The notes beneath the pieces were generated by a model, which did no database searches, was not told the origin of the DNA, and saw only the letters and a list, made by a program, of their open reading frames with translations. This document shows, in pieces, positions 11,861 to 20,031 of a stretch of 64,000 nucleotides of DNA. The position numbers were made by a program, and so were the translations under genes. Source of the stretch: Rhodococcus sp. 06-462-5 (GTDB lineage Bacteria; Actinomycetota; Actinomycetes; Mycobacteriales; Mycobacteriaceae); assembly GCF_002258315.1 (NCBI RefSeq), contig NZ_NOYD01000037.1, positions 1-64,000 on the forward strand, read 5' to 3'. The stretch's first letter is position 1; each line of letters starts with the position of its first letter.

Positions 11861-12936
11861 CGATCGAGGCAGAGACGACGAAGTCGGAGATCGACTACGG
11901 CTACCCTGCCGTCACTGCACGAACGAAGCACTTCACCGGACGGTTCCAGGTCCGCGCGCTCGTCGTGTGCGCAGTTCTGGGGGTCCTGTCCGTGGTGTTG
12001 GCGATAGCCACGTTGGGGATGGGGCAGTACCCGATCGGTTTCGGGGAGGCGCTCGACATCCTGTTCGGCGGTGGGGGCGAGGAATTTCGCCGAATGATCG
12101 TGCTCGAGTGGCGGTTGCCGGTGATCCTCGCAGCGCTGGTCCTCGGTGCGCTTCTGGGCATCGGTGGAGCAATCTTCCAGTCGTTGACCCGAAATCCGTT
12201 GGGCAGCCCCGACATCATCGGATTCGACGCCGGGTCCTATACGGCGGTCGTGGTGGTGATGCTCGTGGTCAACACTCGCAACTACAGCGTGGTCGCAGCG
12301 GCCTCGCTGATCGGCGGACTGCTGACCGCCTTCGTCGTCTACCTGCTTGCATGGCGGGGCGGCGTTCAGGGTTTCCGGCTGATCATCGTCGGCATCGCCG
12401 TCTCGGCCATTCTCGGTTCGGTGAACTCGTACCTGATCACCCGCGCCAACGTGCGTGACGCGATCTCCGTCGGCTTCTGGGGGGCCGGGTCGATCGCGCG
12501 CGTTCGCTGGGACTGGTTGCTGCCGACGATCGGGGTTCTCGTCGTCGTCATCGTGTGTTGCGCACTTCTCTCGTCCTCTCTGAGACTCCTCGAACTCGGA
12601 GACGACGCAGCGAAAGCGTTGGGCGTCAACGTCAATCGCTCCAGGCTGCTGCTCATCGTGCTCGGTGTGTCGACCACTGCCGTCGTCACCGCGGTGGCGG
12701 GCCCCATCGGTTTCGTCGCGCTCGCGGCACCACAGTTGGCGCAGCGTCTGATCAGAAGTCCGGGAGTGTCGATGGCGTCGGCGGCGTTCATGGGAGCGGC
12801 GCTGCTGATGGTCGCGCACTTCGCCGCCCTGACGATCGAATCGTTCTATCGCGCAATTCCAGTGGGATTGGTGACCGTCTGCATCGGTGGAATCTACTTC
12901 ATCTACCTACTCGTACGTGGCGCGCGGAGCTCGTGA
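11857..12936 (+). CDS. FecCD-family iron-siderophore ABC permease, subunit 2
   Basis: This 359-residue membrane protein starts at a GTG overlapping the stop of the first permease by 4 nt, which marks a translationally coupled heterodimer. The reading frame is open further upstream, but the overlap start gives the normal length and N-terminus. Family motifs include SLTRNPLGSPDIIGFDAGSY and the late GPIGFVALAAPQLAQRL segment. It should be the second channel subunit for ferric siderophores. The transport ATPase that usually follows (FepC type) is missing; about 1 kb of apparently non-coding sequence comes instead, so the importer must borrow or encode its ATPase elsewhere. Confidence 0.93.
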   Translation: MTIEAETTKSEIDYGYPAVTARTKHFTGRFQVRALVVCAVLGVLSVVLAIATLGMGQYPIGFGEALDILFGGGGEEFRRMIVLEWRLPVILAALVLGALLGIGGAIFQSLTRNPLGSPDIIGFDAGSYTAVVVVMLVVNTRNYSVVAAASLIGGLLTAFVVYLLAWRGGVQGFRLIIVGIAVSAILGSVNSYLITRANVRDAISVGFWGAGSIARVRWDWLLPTIGVLVVVIVCCALLSSSLRLLELGDDAAKALGVNVNRSRLLLIVLGVSTTAVVTAVAGPIGFVALAAPQLAQRLIRSPGVSMASAAFMGAALLMVAHFAALTIESFYRAIPVGLVTVCIGGIYFIYLLVRGARSS

Positions 12937-13285
12937 CCGATAGTTCGACAATACGAACGATGGCCTCGTCACACGCGTACAGACGATCGAGGTGTTTCCC
13001 AGATCGGACACCGGGTTCAGGTAGGTAGGGGATCGGACATCGTGGTCCGAGTGTGTCCAATCGACTGTTCCCGTTGACCCGACAGTGACACAAGTCGGTA
13101 CGGATCGGTATCGAACGGTGAGTATCCGAATCTACGAAAACTGTTGTGAAGCATGAAAATATGGATTCGCGGGCGTCCGTCGGAATCATCCTCCGGAATT
13201 GAGATCCGTCGCTCGAGGAGTCGGACATGATCCGTCAGGTAGTCCGGGCTCGAAGCCCGATACCGCCTTGGGCGAGAGGGTCACA
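12937..13285. other. Intergenic stretch without a convincing gene
   Basis: About 350 bases follow the second FecCD permease. I see no open frame with a good ribosome-binding site and no family similarity. Short inverted repeats are present, such as CGGAC/GTCCG near 13034-13050 and CGGGCT/AGCCCG near 13244-13258, but none has a clear T-run. The first of the two long repeats begins at its right edge. Confidence 0.5.
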
Positions 13286-13513
13286 CATTCGCGAGGTGTC
13301 CCTGGTGTCCGGGTGTCGAGCCGTCGAGGGGCGATCGTTCAGTCGCTTTTGCGTCGGTGGACGTTCGTGGAGTGTCGGGCGGCTCGCTGGATCCACGAAA
13401 AGCAATCCGTATTCGAGCGAGTCGCGAGCGCGTCACTACTCGGTGGATCTGGGGGTGGATTGACGTGGACCGGTTCGGACGAAGCCACCTGGTCAGGAGC
13501 TGTGCGGTGGGTC

Positions 13514-13590
13514 CGGGTGAGACCATCGAAAGTTTGTCGATCCAGCTTTCGGTCAAGGGGTCGCAGGTTCAATTCCTGTTAGCCCGACAC
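13514..13590 (+). pseudogene. tRNA-like remnant A (tRNA-Pro-like 3' half)
   Basis: GGTCAAGGGGTCGCAGG begins a stretch that reads as the 3' side of an anticodon stem, variable loop and T-arm, with T-stem GCAGG/CCTGT and loop TTCAATT. It is followed by the acceptor-like strand TAGCCCG and an A; no CCA is encoded. Upstream CGGGTGA can pair with TAGCCCG at six of seven positions. The anticodon stem does not close and the loop here is degraded (CTTTCGG), so this is not a working tRNA gene. It is the 5' member of a pair with 15595-15671. Confidence 0.5.
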
Positions 13591-13606
13591 ATAGATCCAG
13601 TTCAGA

Positions 13607-13638
13607 GGCGGTTTCGGAGATCCGGAGGCACCTTTTTT
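13607..13638 (+). terminator. Probable intrinsic terminator of repeat A
   Basis: An imperfect hairpin (TTTCGG, loop AGAT, CCGGAG, with G-U pairs) is followed by six Ts at 13633-13638. The corresponding position in repeat B has a stronger hairpin with a T-run, so the termination signal is conserved between the copies. Confidence 0.5.
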
Positions 13639-13953
13639 CGTCTGCCTGCTGCGGGAGTGTCACTACTCGGTACTCACACGATCGAACGGAAGAAGGCCTG
13701 ACCGCAGTGCCCCGCACAAGGACGAGGCCGCGGACGTCTGGATTTGCGGGGAGTCCGACGACTTCTTCCGATGTTTCGACGGTCAGCCCCGTGGAGGATG
13801 ACGCTGCGATACAACGGAAGGCGTGGGGTCTGTACGACCCTTGGGTGGCGAGGCATTGCTTCGCCCATCCGGACATATCCACCTTGACTGCGATCCGATC
13901 ACAGTGATCCGTTGAACAGGTGTCGGAGGGGTCTGATCCGTTTCCGTCAGCGG
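13639..13953. other. Intergenic stretch between repeat A and the GGDEF gene
   Basis: About 315 bases. A third short occurrence of GTGTCACTACTCGG, shared with both long repeats, is at about 13657-13670. A 66-codon frame from GTG 13707 has a purine-rich AAGAAGG upstream but no family similarity that I recognise; I do not call it. The rest lies downstream of the GGDEF stop on the opposite strand. Confidence 0.4.
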
Positions 13954-15231
13954 TCAGTGCTGAGGCTTTGTCGGGCGAGGGACGTCGATGTGGGAGATGT
14001 TGGTTTTGTGTTCGTACAGAGCGAGGTCGGCTCGGGTGAGCATGTCCTCGAGCGTCGACTCGCCCGCGTTGTGTGCGATTCCGACGCTCAATTCGATCGA
14101 GAGGGTGGAGTCGTTCAAGTCGATGGGTGCGCGGGCTGCACGGCGTAGTCGTCGGCTGAGTTGTTCGGGCTCGTTCGTCGTCTTCAGTGGTTCGTCGTCG
14201 TCGAACATCGCTATGACGAATTCGTCGCCCCCGATCCGGCCGAGGACGGTGTTGGAATTGCACAGGTCGGCAAGTCGGGCGGCGGTGATACGTAGAACGT
14301 GATCGCCGACGAGATGGCCGTGGGTGTCGTTGATGGTCTTGAAGTTGTCGACGTCGATGAACAATATTGCTGTGGGGAGCGATATTTCGGCGCTGACCCT
14401 CTCGATTCGTTCGAACAGTGCAGAGCGGTTCAGCACCCCTGTGAGGTCGTCGAGTCGGGATTTGGCGAGAAGTTCCCGGTATGCGTCGAGCAGTCGTGTG
14501 GCTCTGTGAACTGCATCGGTGACGTTGCGGAAACTGACTGCGACGACGTCCTCGACGTAGTTGGCGGTCACCTCCATGATCGTGTCGGGGCGAAAGAGTG
14601 CGGGTCCTTCGATGCTGACCTCTCCTCGGGTGAGCAACGCGTCGCGGTGAAGGTCGTCGAAGTACGAGCCCTGGGTAGCGGGGAGCGCGTCGTGCAGATG
14701 TCGTCCGATGAGCTGATCCCGGCCGATGCCGAGGTGCCGTTCGGTTTGTGTGTTGACGTAACGGATGATCATGTCGCGGTCGAGAATCGCGAAACCCAGC
14801 GAGACGGAGTCCAGAACTGTACCGAGGCGTTCGCTCGTACCGATATGCGGTCGGACCTGCGAAACTACTCCGGTCAGAACCGTCGGATGGCCATCGGGCG
14901 CGGTTTCTACGGCGACACTTCGAGTGAGAATGTGGCGAACGGTGCCGTCGGAGAGAACAACCCGGTAGATACACTCCGCACCGACGTCGGCGCTTGCGTC
15001 CTCGTAGAGTTGGACCAGCAGGTGCGCGTCTTCCGGGTGCACACGCTCGTGCCAGATTTCGATCGCCGGCCGGGGATCGAGGCCCGCATCGAAGATGTCG
15101 GCGGCACGGGCATCCCATTCGAGCCGTCCGGTGTCGATGAAATAGCGGGTGATGCCTATCGATGCATTCGGCGTCTCGATGCTCGAAACGTGATCGGGCG
15201 CCAGGTGGTCCTCTCGATGTCGATCGCCCAC
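13954..15231 (-). CDS. PAS-domain diguanylate cyclase (GGDEF)
   Basis: The protein has two PAS-like sensor regions followed by a GGDEF domain. PAS 1 spans about residues 10-130 (WDARAADIFDAG, WHERVHPEDAHLLVQLY). PAS 2 spans about 140-250 (LDSVSLGFAILDRDMIIRYVN). The GGDEF domain spans about 265-420 (DDLTGVLNRSALFERIE, FIDVDNFKTINDTHGH, GRIGGDEFVIAM). The active-site GGDEF is intact, so it should make cyclic-di-GMP. No membrane segment is seen, so it is probably cytoplasmic. The frame is open up to 15486, inside repeat B, but that extension is basic and low in similarity. I chose GTG 15231, with GGAACGGA upstream, giving 425 residues; this start is uncertain. The gene is flanked by the two long repeats, as a passenger would be. 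Confidence 0.85.
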   Translation of the reverse strand: MGDRHREDHLAPDHVSSIETPNASIGITRYFIDTGRLEWDARAADIFDAGLDPRPAIEIWHERVHPEDAHLLVQLYEDASADVGAECIYRVVLSDGTVRHILTRSVAVETAPDGHPTVLTGVVSQVRPHIGTSERLGTVLDSVSLGFAILDRDMIIRYVNTQTERHLGIGRDQLIGRHLHDALPATQGSYFDDLHRDALLTRGEVSIEGPALFRPDTIMEVTANYVEDVVAVSFRNVTDAVHRATRLLDAYRELLAKSRLDDLTGVLNRSALFERIERVSAEISLPTAILFIDVDNFKTINDTHGHLVGDHVLRITAARLADLCNSNTVLGRIGGDEFVIAMFDDDEPLKTTNEPEQLSRRLRRAARAPIDLNDSTLSIELSVGIAHNAGESTLEDMLTRADLALYEHKTNISHIDVPRPTKPQH

Positions 15232-15594
15232 GACAGCACGTCCGTTCCAGCTGCAACTGATCCGATAGGGAGTCTGCTCCTTTCTTCCCGATCGCGCCCG
15301 AGCTTTCGAGCGATCGGCCTTAGCCAGAGCTCGGACGCTGGACACGGAGGTTGTAGCTTTGCCCGTTGAGCGGGGTGTCCCCGCTGTCTTGGTACGAGGC
15401 CGTGGTCGGGTCGGTCGTTCGATCACTTTTCGCAGCGGTGTACCGGTGTGTTGCGTGCGGGCCTTCGGTGGATCCGCATGTAGCAATCGGTGTTCCAGCG
15501 TGCCGCGAGCGTGTCACTACTCGGTTCGACCGAGGGCGGATTGACCTGGACCGATTCGGACGAGAACACCTGGTCAGCAGCTGTGTGTTGCGTC

Positions 15595-15671
15595 CGGGTG
15601 GGTCCATCGAAGTATGGTCGATCCAGCTGGGGGTCAAGAGGTCGCAAGTTCGATTCCTGTCAGCCCGACAC
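15595..15671 (+). pseudogene. tRNA-like remnant B (tRNA-Pro(GGG)-like)
   Basis: CTGGGGG followed by TCAAG (15627-15638) reads as the anticodon loop and 3' stem of a tRNA-Pro with anticodon GGG. Next come variable loop AGGTC, T-arm GCAAG/TTCGATT/CCTGT, acceptor strand CAGCCCG and an A. Upstream CGGGTGG pairs with CAGCCCG at six of seven positions, and CCAT/ATGG could form a D-stem. The 5' anticodon-stem strand does not pair (TCCAG against TCAAG), there is a T-stem mismatch and CCA is absent. I read it as a decayed tRNA or an attachment-site half. Confidence 0.55.
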
Positions 15672-15686
15672 AGTGCAGTGCGAAGG

Positions 15687-15718
15687 CGGTTCCGTAGAAA
15701 ATTCGGAGCCGTATTTTT
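15687..15718 (+). terminator. Intrinsic terminator of repeat B
   Basis: A complete 8-bp stem, CGGTTCCG (15687-15694) with CGGAGCCG (15704-15711) and one G-U pair, encloses a 9-nt loop and is followed by a T-rich run (15712-15718). It lies 16 nt after the tRNA-like acceptor strand, as expected for a transcribed RNA. Confidence 0.65.
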
Positions 15719-15896
15719 GTGGCCTCTCTCGACGATGCATTCGCTCGGTCCGAGCCGGCGGGCCGGATCCTGAAACGCGATGAGCTGTGTCGTCAACCGA
15801 GGCGTGGCTCCGGTGCTCAACAGTCGAGCGGAACCATCGTCCGGCAGTCTCGGAAAGGACTGCCGGCCAACGGTACCGATGATCCCTGCAGGAGTG

Positions 15897-16724
15897 TCAG
15901 TGACAGAGGAAGGTGTCGATCGCTGAGGCGACCGAACCTGAATCGACGAGATTCGCGAAGTGCGCTTGTCCGGTCAATTCCTGTTTCGATACGTCGCGGA
16001 GACTGGATTCCAGATGGTCGGAAGCCCCGACCAGGTGCGGTGGGCTGTGTTCGCCCACGAGGAGCAGAGTTCTGGTTGTAAGTTCGCCGTACAGGGACAT
16101 CGCCGAGGCGCATGCGTCGATCTGTTCCAACTCCCGAGTCCAGGTCGGTGCCAAAGCAAGGAACTGTCTCCACAACGGTGTCGCGGCAATAGCTTCGGTC
16201 TCGGCCGCGGGTATGCGAATGAAATGCTCCATGGCGATTCGGATCGCCGCATCGTTGTCGGTTGCAGCGATCGCTGCAGCGTACGGGGCGAGATGTTCAC
16301 CCGCGACCGGACCGTCCACCGGCAGTGGTGGTTCGTACAGCACGAGAGCTGCCGGCTCGGAACCACGTCGAGCGGCTTCGAGGGCGCATATCGCGCCGGA
16401 GGAGTGGCCGACCAGAGCCGGAACGGTACCGGTCGACTCGGTCACCCGGGCGAGGACGGCCGCGATGTCGGCGCCCTCGGTCCCGAGTGTGTACTCCGGT
16501 GCATCGCCGCTCAGGCCTCGTCCTCGGCGGTCGACAACGAAAAGCCGGTGGTGGACGGCGAGATGTGCGGCTACCTGTAACCACGACTGCGCTGTCGAGA
16601 TGCTGCCGTGAACTATCACGACAGGTGAACCGGATCCGAGGCAATGTATTCCGATCGGCGTTCCGTCGGCCGACGTGACCGTCTCGGTCGTGACGTCGTC
16701 AACGAGTGAATCAGGTTGTGCCAT
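15897..16724 (-). CDS. Alpha/beta hydrolase
   Basis: This 275-residue protein starts at an ATG with AAGGAG five to six nucleotides upstream. It has the alpha/beta-hydrolase features: an oxyanion loop region VIVHGSISTAQSW (about residues 33-45), DRRGRGLSG, the nucleophile elbow GHSSGA (about residues 107-112), a late LLLVGEHSPPH strand carrying the acid candidate, and the probable catalytic His in GQAHFANL. The substrate is unknown. It is the last gene of a co-directional run with the aldehyde dehydrogenase, GMC oxidoreductase and cat genes. An ester hydrolase feeding aromatic alcohols or an enol-lactone hydrolase would both fit the location, but neither can be shown from sequence alone. Confidence 0.85.
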   Translation of the reverse strand: MAQPDSLVDDVTTETVTSADGTPIGIHCLGSGSPVVIVHGSISTAQSWLQVAAHLAVHHRLFVVDRRGRGLSGDAPEYTLGTEGADIAAVLARVTESTGTVPALVGHSSGAICALEAARRGSEPAALVLYEPPLPVDGPVAGEHLAPYAAAIAATDNDAAIRIAMEHFIRIPAAETEAIAATPLWRQFLALAPTWTRELEQIDACASAMSLYGELTTRTLLLVGEHSPPHLVGASDHLESSLRDVSKQELTGQAHFANLVDSGSVASAIDTFLCH

Positions 16725-16848
16725 GCGAACTCCTTGCTGTGATGTTGAAACCATGTTCATCGATGGCGGGCAGAGTCCACGGATGCCAGCGCCGACCCGG
16801 CCGTTGCAGGGCCTGACCGGGTCCGGACACGGCGTAGCTCGGCGTCGG

Positions 16849-18312
16849 TCAGAACGGGAACGGATGAGCGTGGTCGCGAACAGTGAGCCACTGCCACTGA
16901 GTGAACTCGTCCCAACTGCTCTGGGTACCGAATCGTGCACCATTGCCCGAGGCTCCGGTTCCACCGAACGGGGCATATGCGTCGTTGTTCAGTGTCTGGT
17001 CGTTCACGTGCACTATTCCTGTGGTCAGGCGGTCGGCGAGATGGCGACCGCGGTCGGCCGATCCGGTCTGGATTGCGGCCACGAGACCGTATTCGGTGTC
17101 GTTGGCGACAGCGACGGCCTCGTCCTCGTCGCGTACGACGACCACGGGAGCCACCGGACCGAAGATCTCTTCCCGGAACGCGGCCATCGACGAGGTGACC
17201 CCCGCGAGAACCGTAGGCTCGTAGAACAATTCGCGATGCTTTCCGCCGGCGCGAACCTCCGCCCCGGCCGCCACGGTCTCGGAGACGATACGGTCCACGT
17301 TCTTCAGCTGCGTCTCGTTGATCAACGGTCCGAGCGCGACCTGTTCGGTGAACGGGTCTCCCACCGGAAGGTTCTTCGCTCGTGCAGCAAGGCGATCGAG
17401 GTACTCGTCCGCAACGGACTCGACCACGATGTGCCTGCCGGCGGTCATGCAGACCTGTCCCTGATGCAAGAACGATCCCCACGCACCTGCTGAACTGGCG
17501 GCCTCGAGATCCGCGTCATCGAGCACGATGAGTGCGTTGTTGCCACCGAGTTCGAGAGAGACGCGTTTGAGCGTGCGTCCGGCAGCCTCACCCACTTTCC
17601 GACCGACAGCGGTGGAGCCGGTGAACGACACCATCCCGATGCCGGGATGTTCGGCAACCGCAGCCCCGGGCTCGGCGTCGCCCGGCAGCACGTGCAAGAG
17701 TCCCTCCGGCACTCCGGCCTCCTCGAAGAGACGGGCGAACAACACTCCACCCGATACCGCGGTCTGCACGTCCGGCTTGAGCACGACTGCATTTCCGAGG
17801 GCCAGTGCGGGAGCGACGGCGCGAATCGACAGGATCTGCGGAAAGTTCCACGGACTGATGACACCGACGACTCCGATAGGTACGCGACGGCCGACGCTGG
17901 AACGGCCGGCTTCGCTGGTGGGCAGCAGATGGCCGTAGGGCTGGGTGGGCAGAGCTGCCGCTTCCCACAGCTCGCTCAATACGAGCCCGACCTCGAACGC
18001 AGCCTTGCCCGGTACCGATCCACCCTCGCGGATGAGCCATTCCTCGAACTCGCCGCGGTGCGCCTCGAGCAGCTTCGCGATGTCCCGGATCACAGCAGCG
18101 CGCTCGTGGCCGGGGGTGGCTGCCCACGCCGGCTGCGCGGCCCGGGCCATGGCCACGGCATCATCGACGTCACCCGCATTCGCCAGCCCGATCTCGCCCA
18201 GACTCGCACCGGTTGCCGGTTCGGTGGTACTCGTTGTGCCGCCACCACCGGCACGCCAACCGCCGCTGTAGATCTGGCCGTGCCAGTTGGTACCCAACAG
18301 TGTGTTGCTCAC
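16849..18312 (-). CDS. Aldehyde dehydrogenase, benzaldehyde/vanillin dehydrogenase-like
   Basis: This 487-residue NAD(P)-dependent aldehyde dehydrogenase has PWNFPQILSIRAVAPALALGN, the cofactor-loop FTGSTAVGRKVG, the catalytic Glu in LELGGNN and the catalytic Cys in GQVCMTAGR. The C-terminal GGTGASGNGARFG region resembles benzaldehyde and vanillin dehydrogenases. The GTG start at 18312 gives the standard length. It lies 50 bp downstream of a GMC alcohol oxidoreductase and in the same direction as the cat genes. The inferred role is oxidation of an aromatic aldehyde to the acid, for example benzaldehyde to benzoate, feeding the ben/cat pathway. Confidence 0.92.
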   Translation of the reverse strand: MSNTLLGTNWHGQIYSGGWRAGGGGTTSTTEPATGASLGEIGLANAGDVDDAVAMARAAQPAWAATPGHERAAVIRDIAKLLEAHRGEFEEWLIREGGSVPGKAAFEVGLVLSELWEAAALPTQPYGHLLPTSEAGRSSVGRRVPIGVVGVISPWNFPQILSIRAVAPALALGNAVVLKPDVQTAVSGGVLFARLFEEAGVPEGLLHVLPGDAEPGAAVAEHPGIGMVSFTGSTAVGRKVGEAAGRTLKRVSLELGGNNALIVLDDADLEAASSAGAWGSFLHQGQVCMTAGRHIVVESVADEYLDRLAARAKNLPVGDPFTEQVALGPLINETQLKNVDRIVSETVAAGAEVRAGGKHRELFYEPTVLAGVTSSMAAFREEIFGPVAPVVVVRDEDEAVAVANDTEYGLVAAIQTGSADRGRHLADRLTTGIVHVNDQTLNNDAYAPFGGTGASGNGARFGTQSSWDEFTQWQWLTVRDHAHPFPF

Positions 18313-18362
18313 GCTGATTCTCTTTCCCTCGGAAGTTTTTAGTTCTCGAAATACGTTGCCGA

Positions 18363-19871
18363 TCAACCGATCAGGTCCGCGGCCTGCTCCGCAACCATCA
18401 CCGTCGCGGCATTGGTGTTCACACACACGACTCTCGGTACGACGGACGCGTCGACCACGCGCAGGCCGTCGATGCCGTGCACCCGAAGGTCAGGCCCGAC
18501 GACGGAATCAGGGCCGGTTCCCATCGCGCAAGTACCCACCGGGTGGTAGTAGGTCCCCGTGCCTCGGGAGACGTAATCCCGCAGTGCTGCGTCCGAATCG
18601 ACCTGGGGGCCGGGAAGCACCTCCGTCAGACCCCACGCCGCGAAGGCGTCGGTCGCGGCGATGTTGCGGGCCACAGCAATAGCGTCGACCAGTCGGTCCA
18701 CGTCCGACGTTGCGGTGAGGTACGCCGGATCGATCAGTGGCAGATCGTCCGGGTCGGCCGTCGCCAGCCGAACGCTGCCGCGACTGTCGGGCACGGTGGT
18801 GACACCGAACGTGATGCTGTTCTCCGGGGCGACCAGGGTCGGCTGGTGGAACGGCACGTGAATGAACATCAACTGCATGTCCGGACCGTCCAGCTCGTCA
18901 TCGCTGCGCCACAGCATGGACACCTCGGCGTGATTCGTGGACGCGGGCGGAATCGGTTGCGCTGCTTCGTACACCACACTGCAGAGGGGGTGGTCGTGCA
19001 AGTTCCGCCCCACACCCGGTAGGTCGTGTACGACGGGAATGCCGAGCTCTTGCAGTTCCTCCGCCGGGCCGATTCCGGACAGCAGCAGCAACCGCGGCGA
19101 ATCCACGGCACCCGCGCTCAGAATGACGTCCTGTCGGGCCGACGCCGTCATCGGCTCGCCGTCACGTCGGTATCTCACGGCAACGCAGCGGCCGTCCTCC
19201 ACCACCAGGCGCTGCGCCCGCGATCCGGTCGACACGGTCAGGTTGGGTCGATGCGCCTCGACGGGTGTCAGGTAAGCCGATGCCACGCTGAGCCGGGCAC
19301 CGTCCGAGATCGCCAGATCGTGCCAACCCGCACCTTCTTGCTCGGTGCCGTTGAAGTCGTCGGTGATCGGATGACCGGCCTCGGTGGCCGCATCGAGAAA
19401 CGTCTGGGACACGGGATTCGGCGAGGACGACGGAGCCGGACGCAACGGGCCCTTGTCTCCGCGAACCTTCGGGTCCCCACCGACGACAGTCTCGGACTTC
19501 ATGAAATACGGCAGCACTGCGTCGTACGACCACGATTCCCCCGCCGCCTCCGCCCAGGCGTCGAAGTCGTTTCGGTGTCCGCGCAGGTGGACCATCGCAT
19601 TGATGGAGCTGCTCCCGCCGAGAGTATGACCGCGCGGCCAATTGTGCGCACCGCCGCCGGCCGCCGCCTGCGGAACCGTGTTGTAGGAGTAGTCGACGTT
19701 GCTACCCCAGAGCGACGGCCAGGCAGGGGGAACTGCGAGGTCCGGGTGATCGTCGCGGCCACCGCTTTCCAGCAGCAGCACTGTGACTTCGGGGTTTTCG
19801 CTCAGTCGCGACGCCAGTACGCAGCCGGCGGATCCGCCACCGACAATCACGTAGTCGAATGCATCGTCCAT
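18363..19871 (-). CDS. GMC-family FAD alcohol dehydrogenase/oxidase
   Basis: This 502-residue flavoprotein has the glucose-methanol-choline family layout. It carries an N-terminal FAD motif VIVGGGSAGCVLASRL, the signature PRGHTLGGSSSINAMVHLRG near residues 80-100, a second signature around ILSAGAVDSPRLLLLSGIGP, and C-terminal HPVGTCAMG plus VNTNAATVMVAEQAADLIG with the active-site His and Asn. ATG 19871 has AGAGGA upstream. Family members include choline dehydrogenases and aryl-alcohol oxidases. Next to the benzaldehyde-type dehydrogenase and the cat/ben cluster, an aromatic or benzylic alcohol is the likeliest substrate; that is inference. Confidence 0.9.
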   Translation of the reverse strand: MDDAFDYVIVGGGSAGCVLASRLSENPEVTVLLLESGGRDDHPDLAVPPAWPSLWGSNVDYSYNTVPQAAAGGGAHNWPRGHTLGGSSSINAMVHLRGHRNDFDAWAEAAGESWSYDAVLPYFMKSETVVGGDPKVRGDKGPLRPAPSSSPNPVSQTFLDAATEAGHPITDDFNGTEQEGAGWHDLAISDGARLSVASAYLTPVEAHRPNLTVSTGSRAQRLVVEDGRCVAVRYRRDGEPMTASARQDVILSAGAVDSPRLLLLSGIGPAEELQELGIPVVHDLPGVGRNLHDHPLCSVVYEAAQPIPPASTNHAEVSMLWRSDDELDGPDMQLMFIHVPFHQPTLVAPENSITFGVTTVPDSRGSVRLATADPDDLPLIDPAYLTATSDVDRLVDAIAVARNIAATDAFAAWGLTEVLPGPQVDSDAALRDYVSRGTGTYYHPVGTCAMGTGPDSVVGPDLRVHGIDGLRVVDASVVPRVVCVNTNAATVMVAEQAADLIG

Positions 19872-20031
19872 CTTGTTCGATCCTCTCACCAGTGACCGGC
19901 ACCACACCGGTAGGCATTCAGTGTGCGGATCGAGGGGGCATCGCTGTTGTCGATTTCCGCCGCATTTCTTGCCGATTCACGCCTAGTATCGGCGGATCCG
20001 TTGCCGGACAGCTTCGTTCGTCGACCGAAGC

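Larger units (their letters stand above)
13286..13638 (+). repeat. Long repeat, copy A (~350 bp, ends in tRNA-like segment and terminator)
   Basis: This segment aligns along its whole length with 15367-15718 in the same orientation. Shared blocks include GCAATC, GTCACTACTCGG, GGATTGAC-TGGACCG-TTCGGACGA, CACCTGGTCAG-AGCTGTG, GTCCGGGTG, TCGATCCAGC and GGTCGCA-GTTC-ATTCCTGT (dashes mark differing bases). The copies are clearly diverged, so the duplication is not recent. Neither strand gives a believable protein. Its 3' end resembles the 3' half of a tRNA and is followed by a hairpin with six Ts. Confidence 0.75.
15367..15718 (+). repeat. Long repeat, copy B (~350 bp, ends in tRNA-like segment and terminator)
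   Basis: This is the same-orientation homologue of 13286-13638, about 2.08 kb further on, with the GGDEF gene between them. Both copies end in a tRNA-like 3' half plus terminator. The 5-bp hairpin stem ATCGA/TCGAT (15606-15622; 13525-13541 in copy A) is identical while its 7-nt loop differs, which is a hint of selection on structure. The 5' part overlaps the region upstream of the GGDEF start. Confidence 0.75.

Noticed and set aside
11095..12819. Long minus-strand open frame across the FecCD genes
   Set aside because: The translation is a His/Arg/Asp-rich low-complexity shadow of two clear permease genes.
13240..13590. Functional tRNA gene
   Set aside because: The T-arm and acceptor look right, but the anticodon stem does not pair, no D-arm forms in copy A and CCA is absent.
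13370..13590. Retron-like RNA (9-bp inverted ends GTGTCGGGC/GCCCGACAC)
   Set aside because: There is no reverse transcriptase nearby, and copy B does not keep the 9-bp match.
13707..13907. 66-codon plus-strand frame beginning GTG
   Set aside because: There is only weak ribosome-binding sequence, no recognisable family, and no counterpart after repeat B.
13553..15256. Minus-strand frame ending in a GLTGIEPATP-like peptide
   Set aside because: It shares the strand but not the frame of the GGDEF gene. The C-terminal peptide is the classic false translation of an antisense tRNA 3' end, which in fact helped reveal the tRNA-like repeat.
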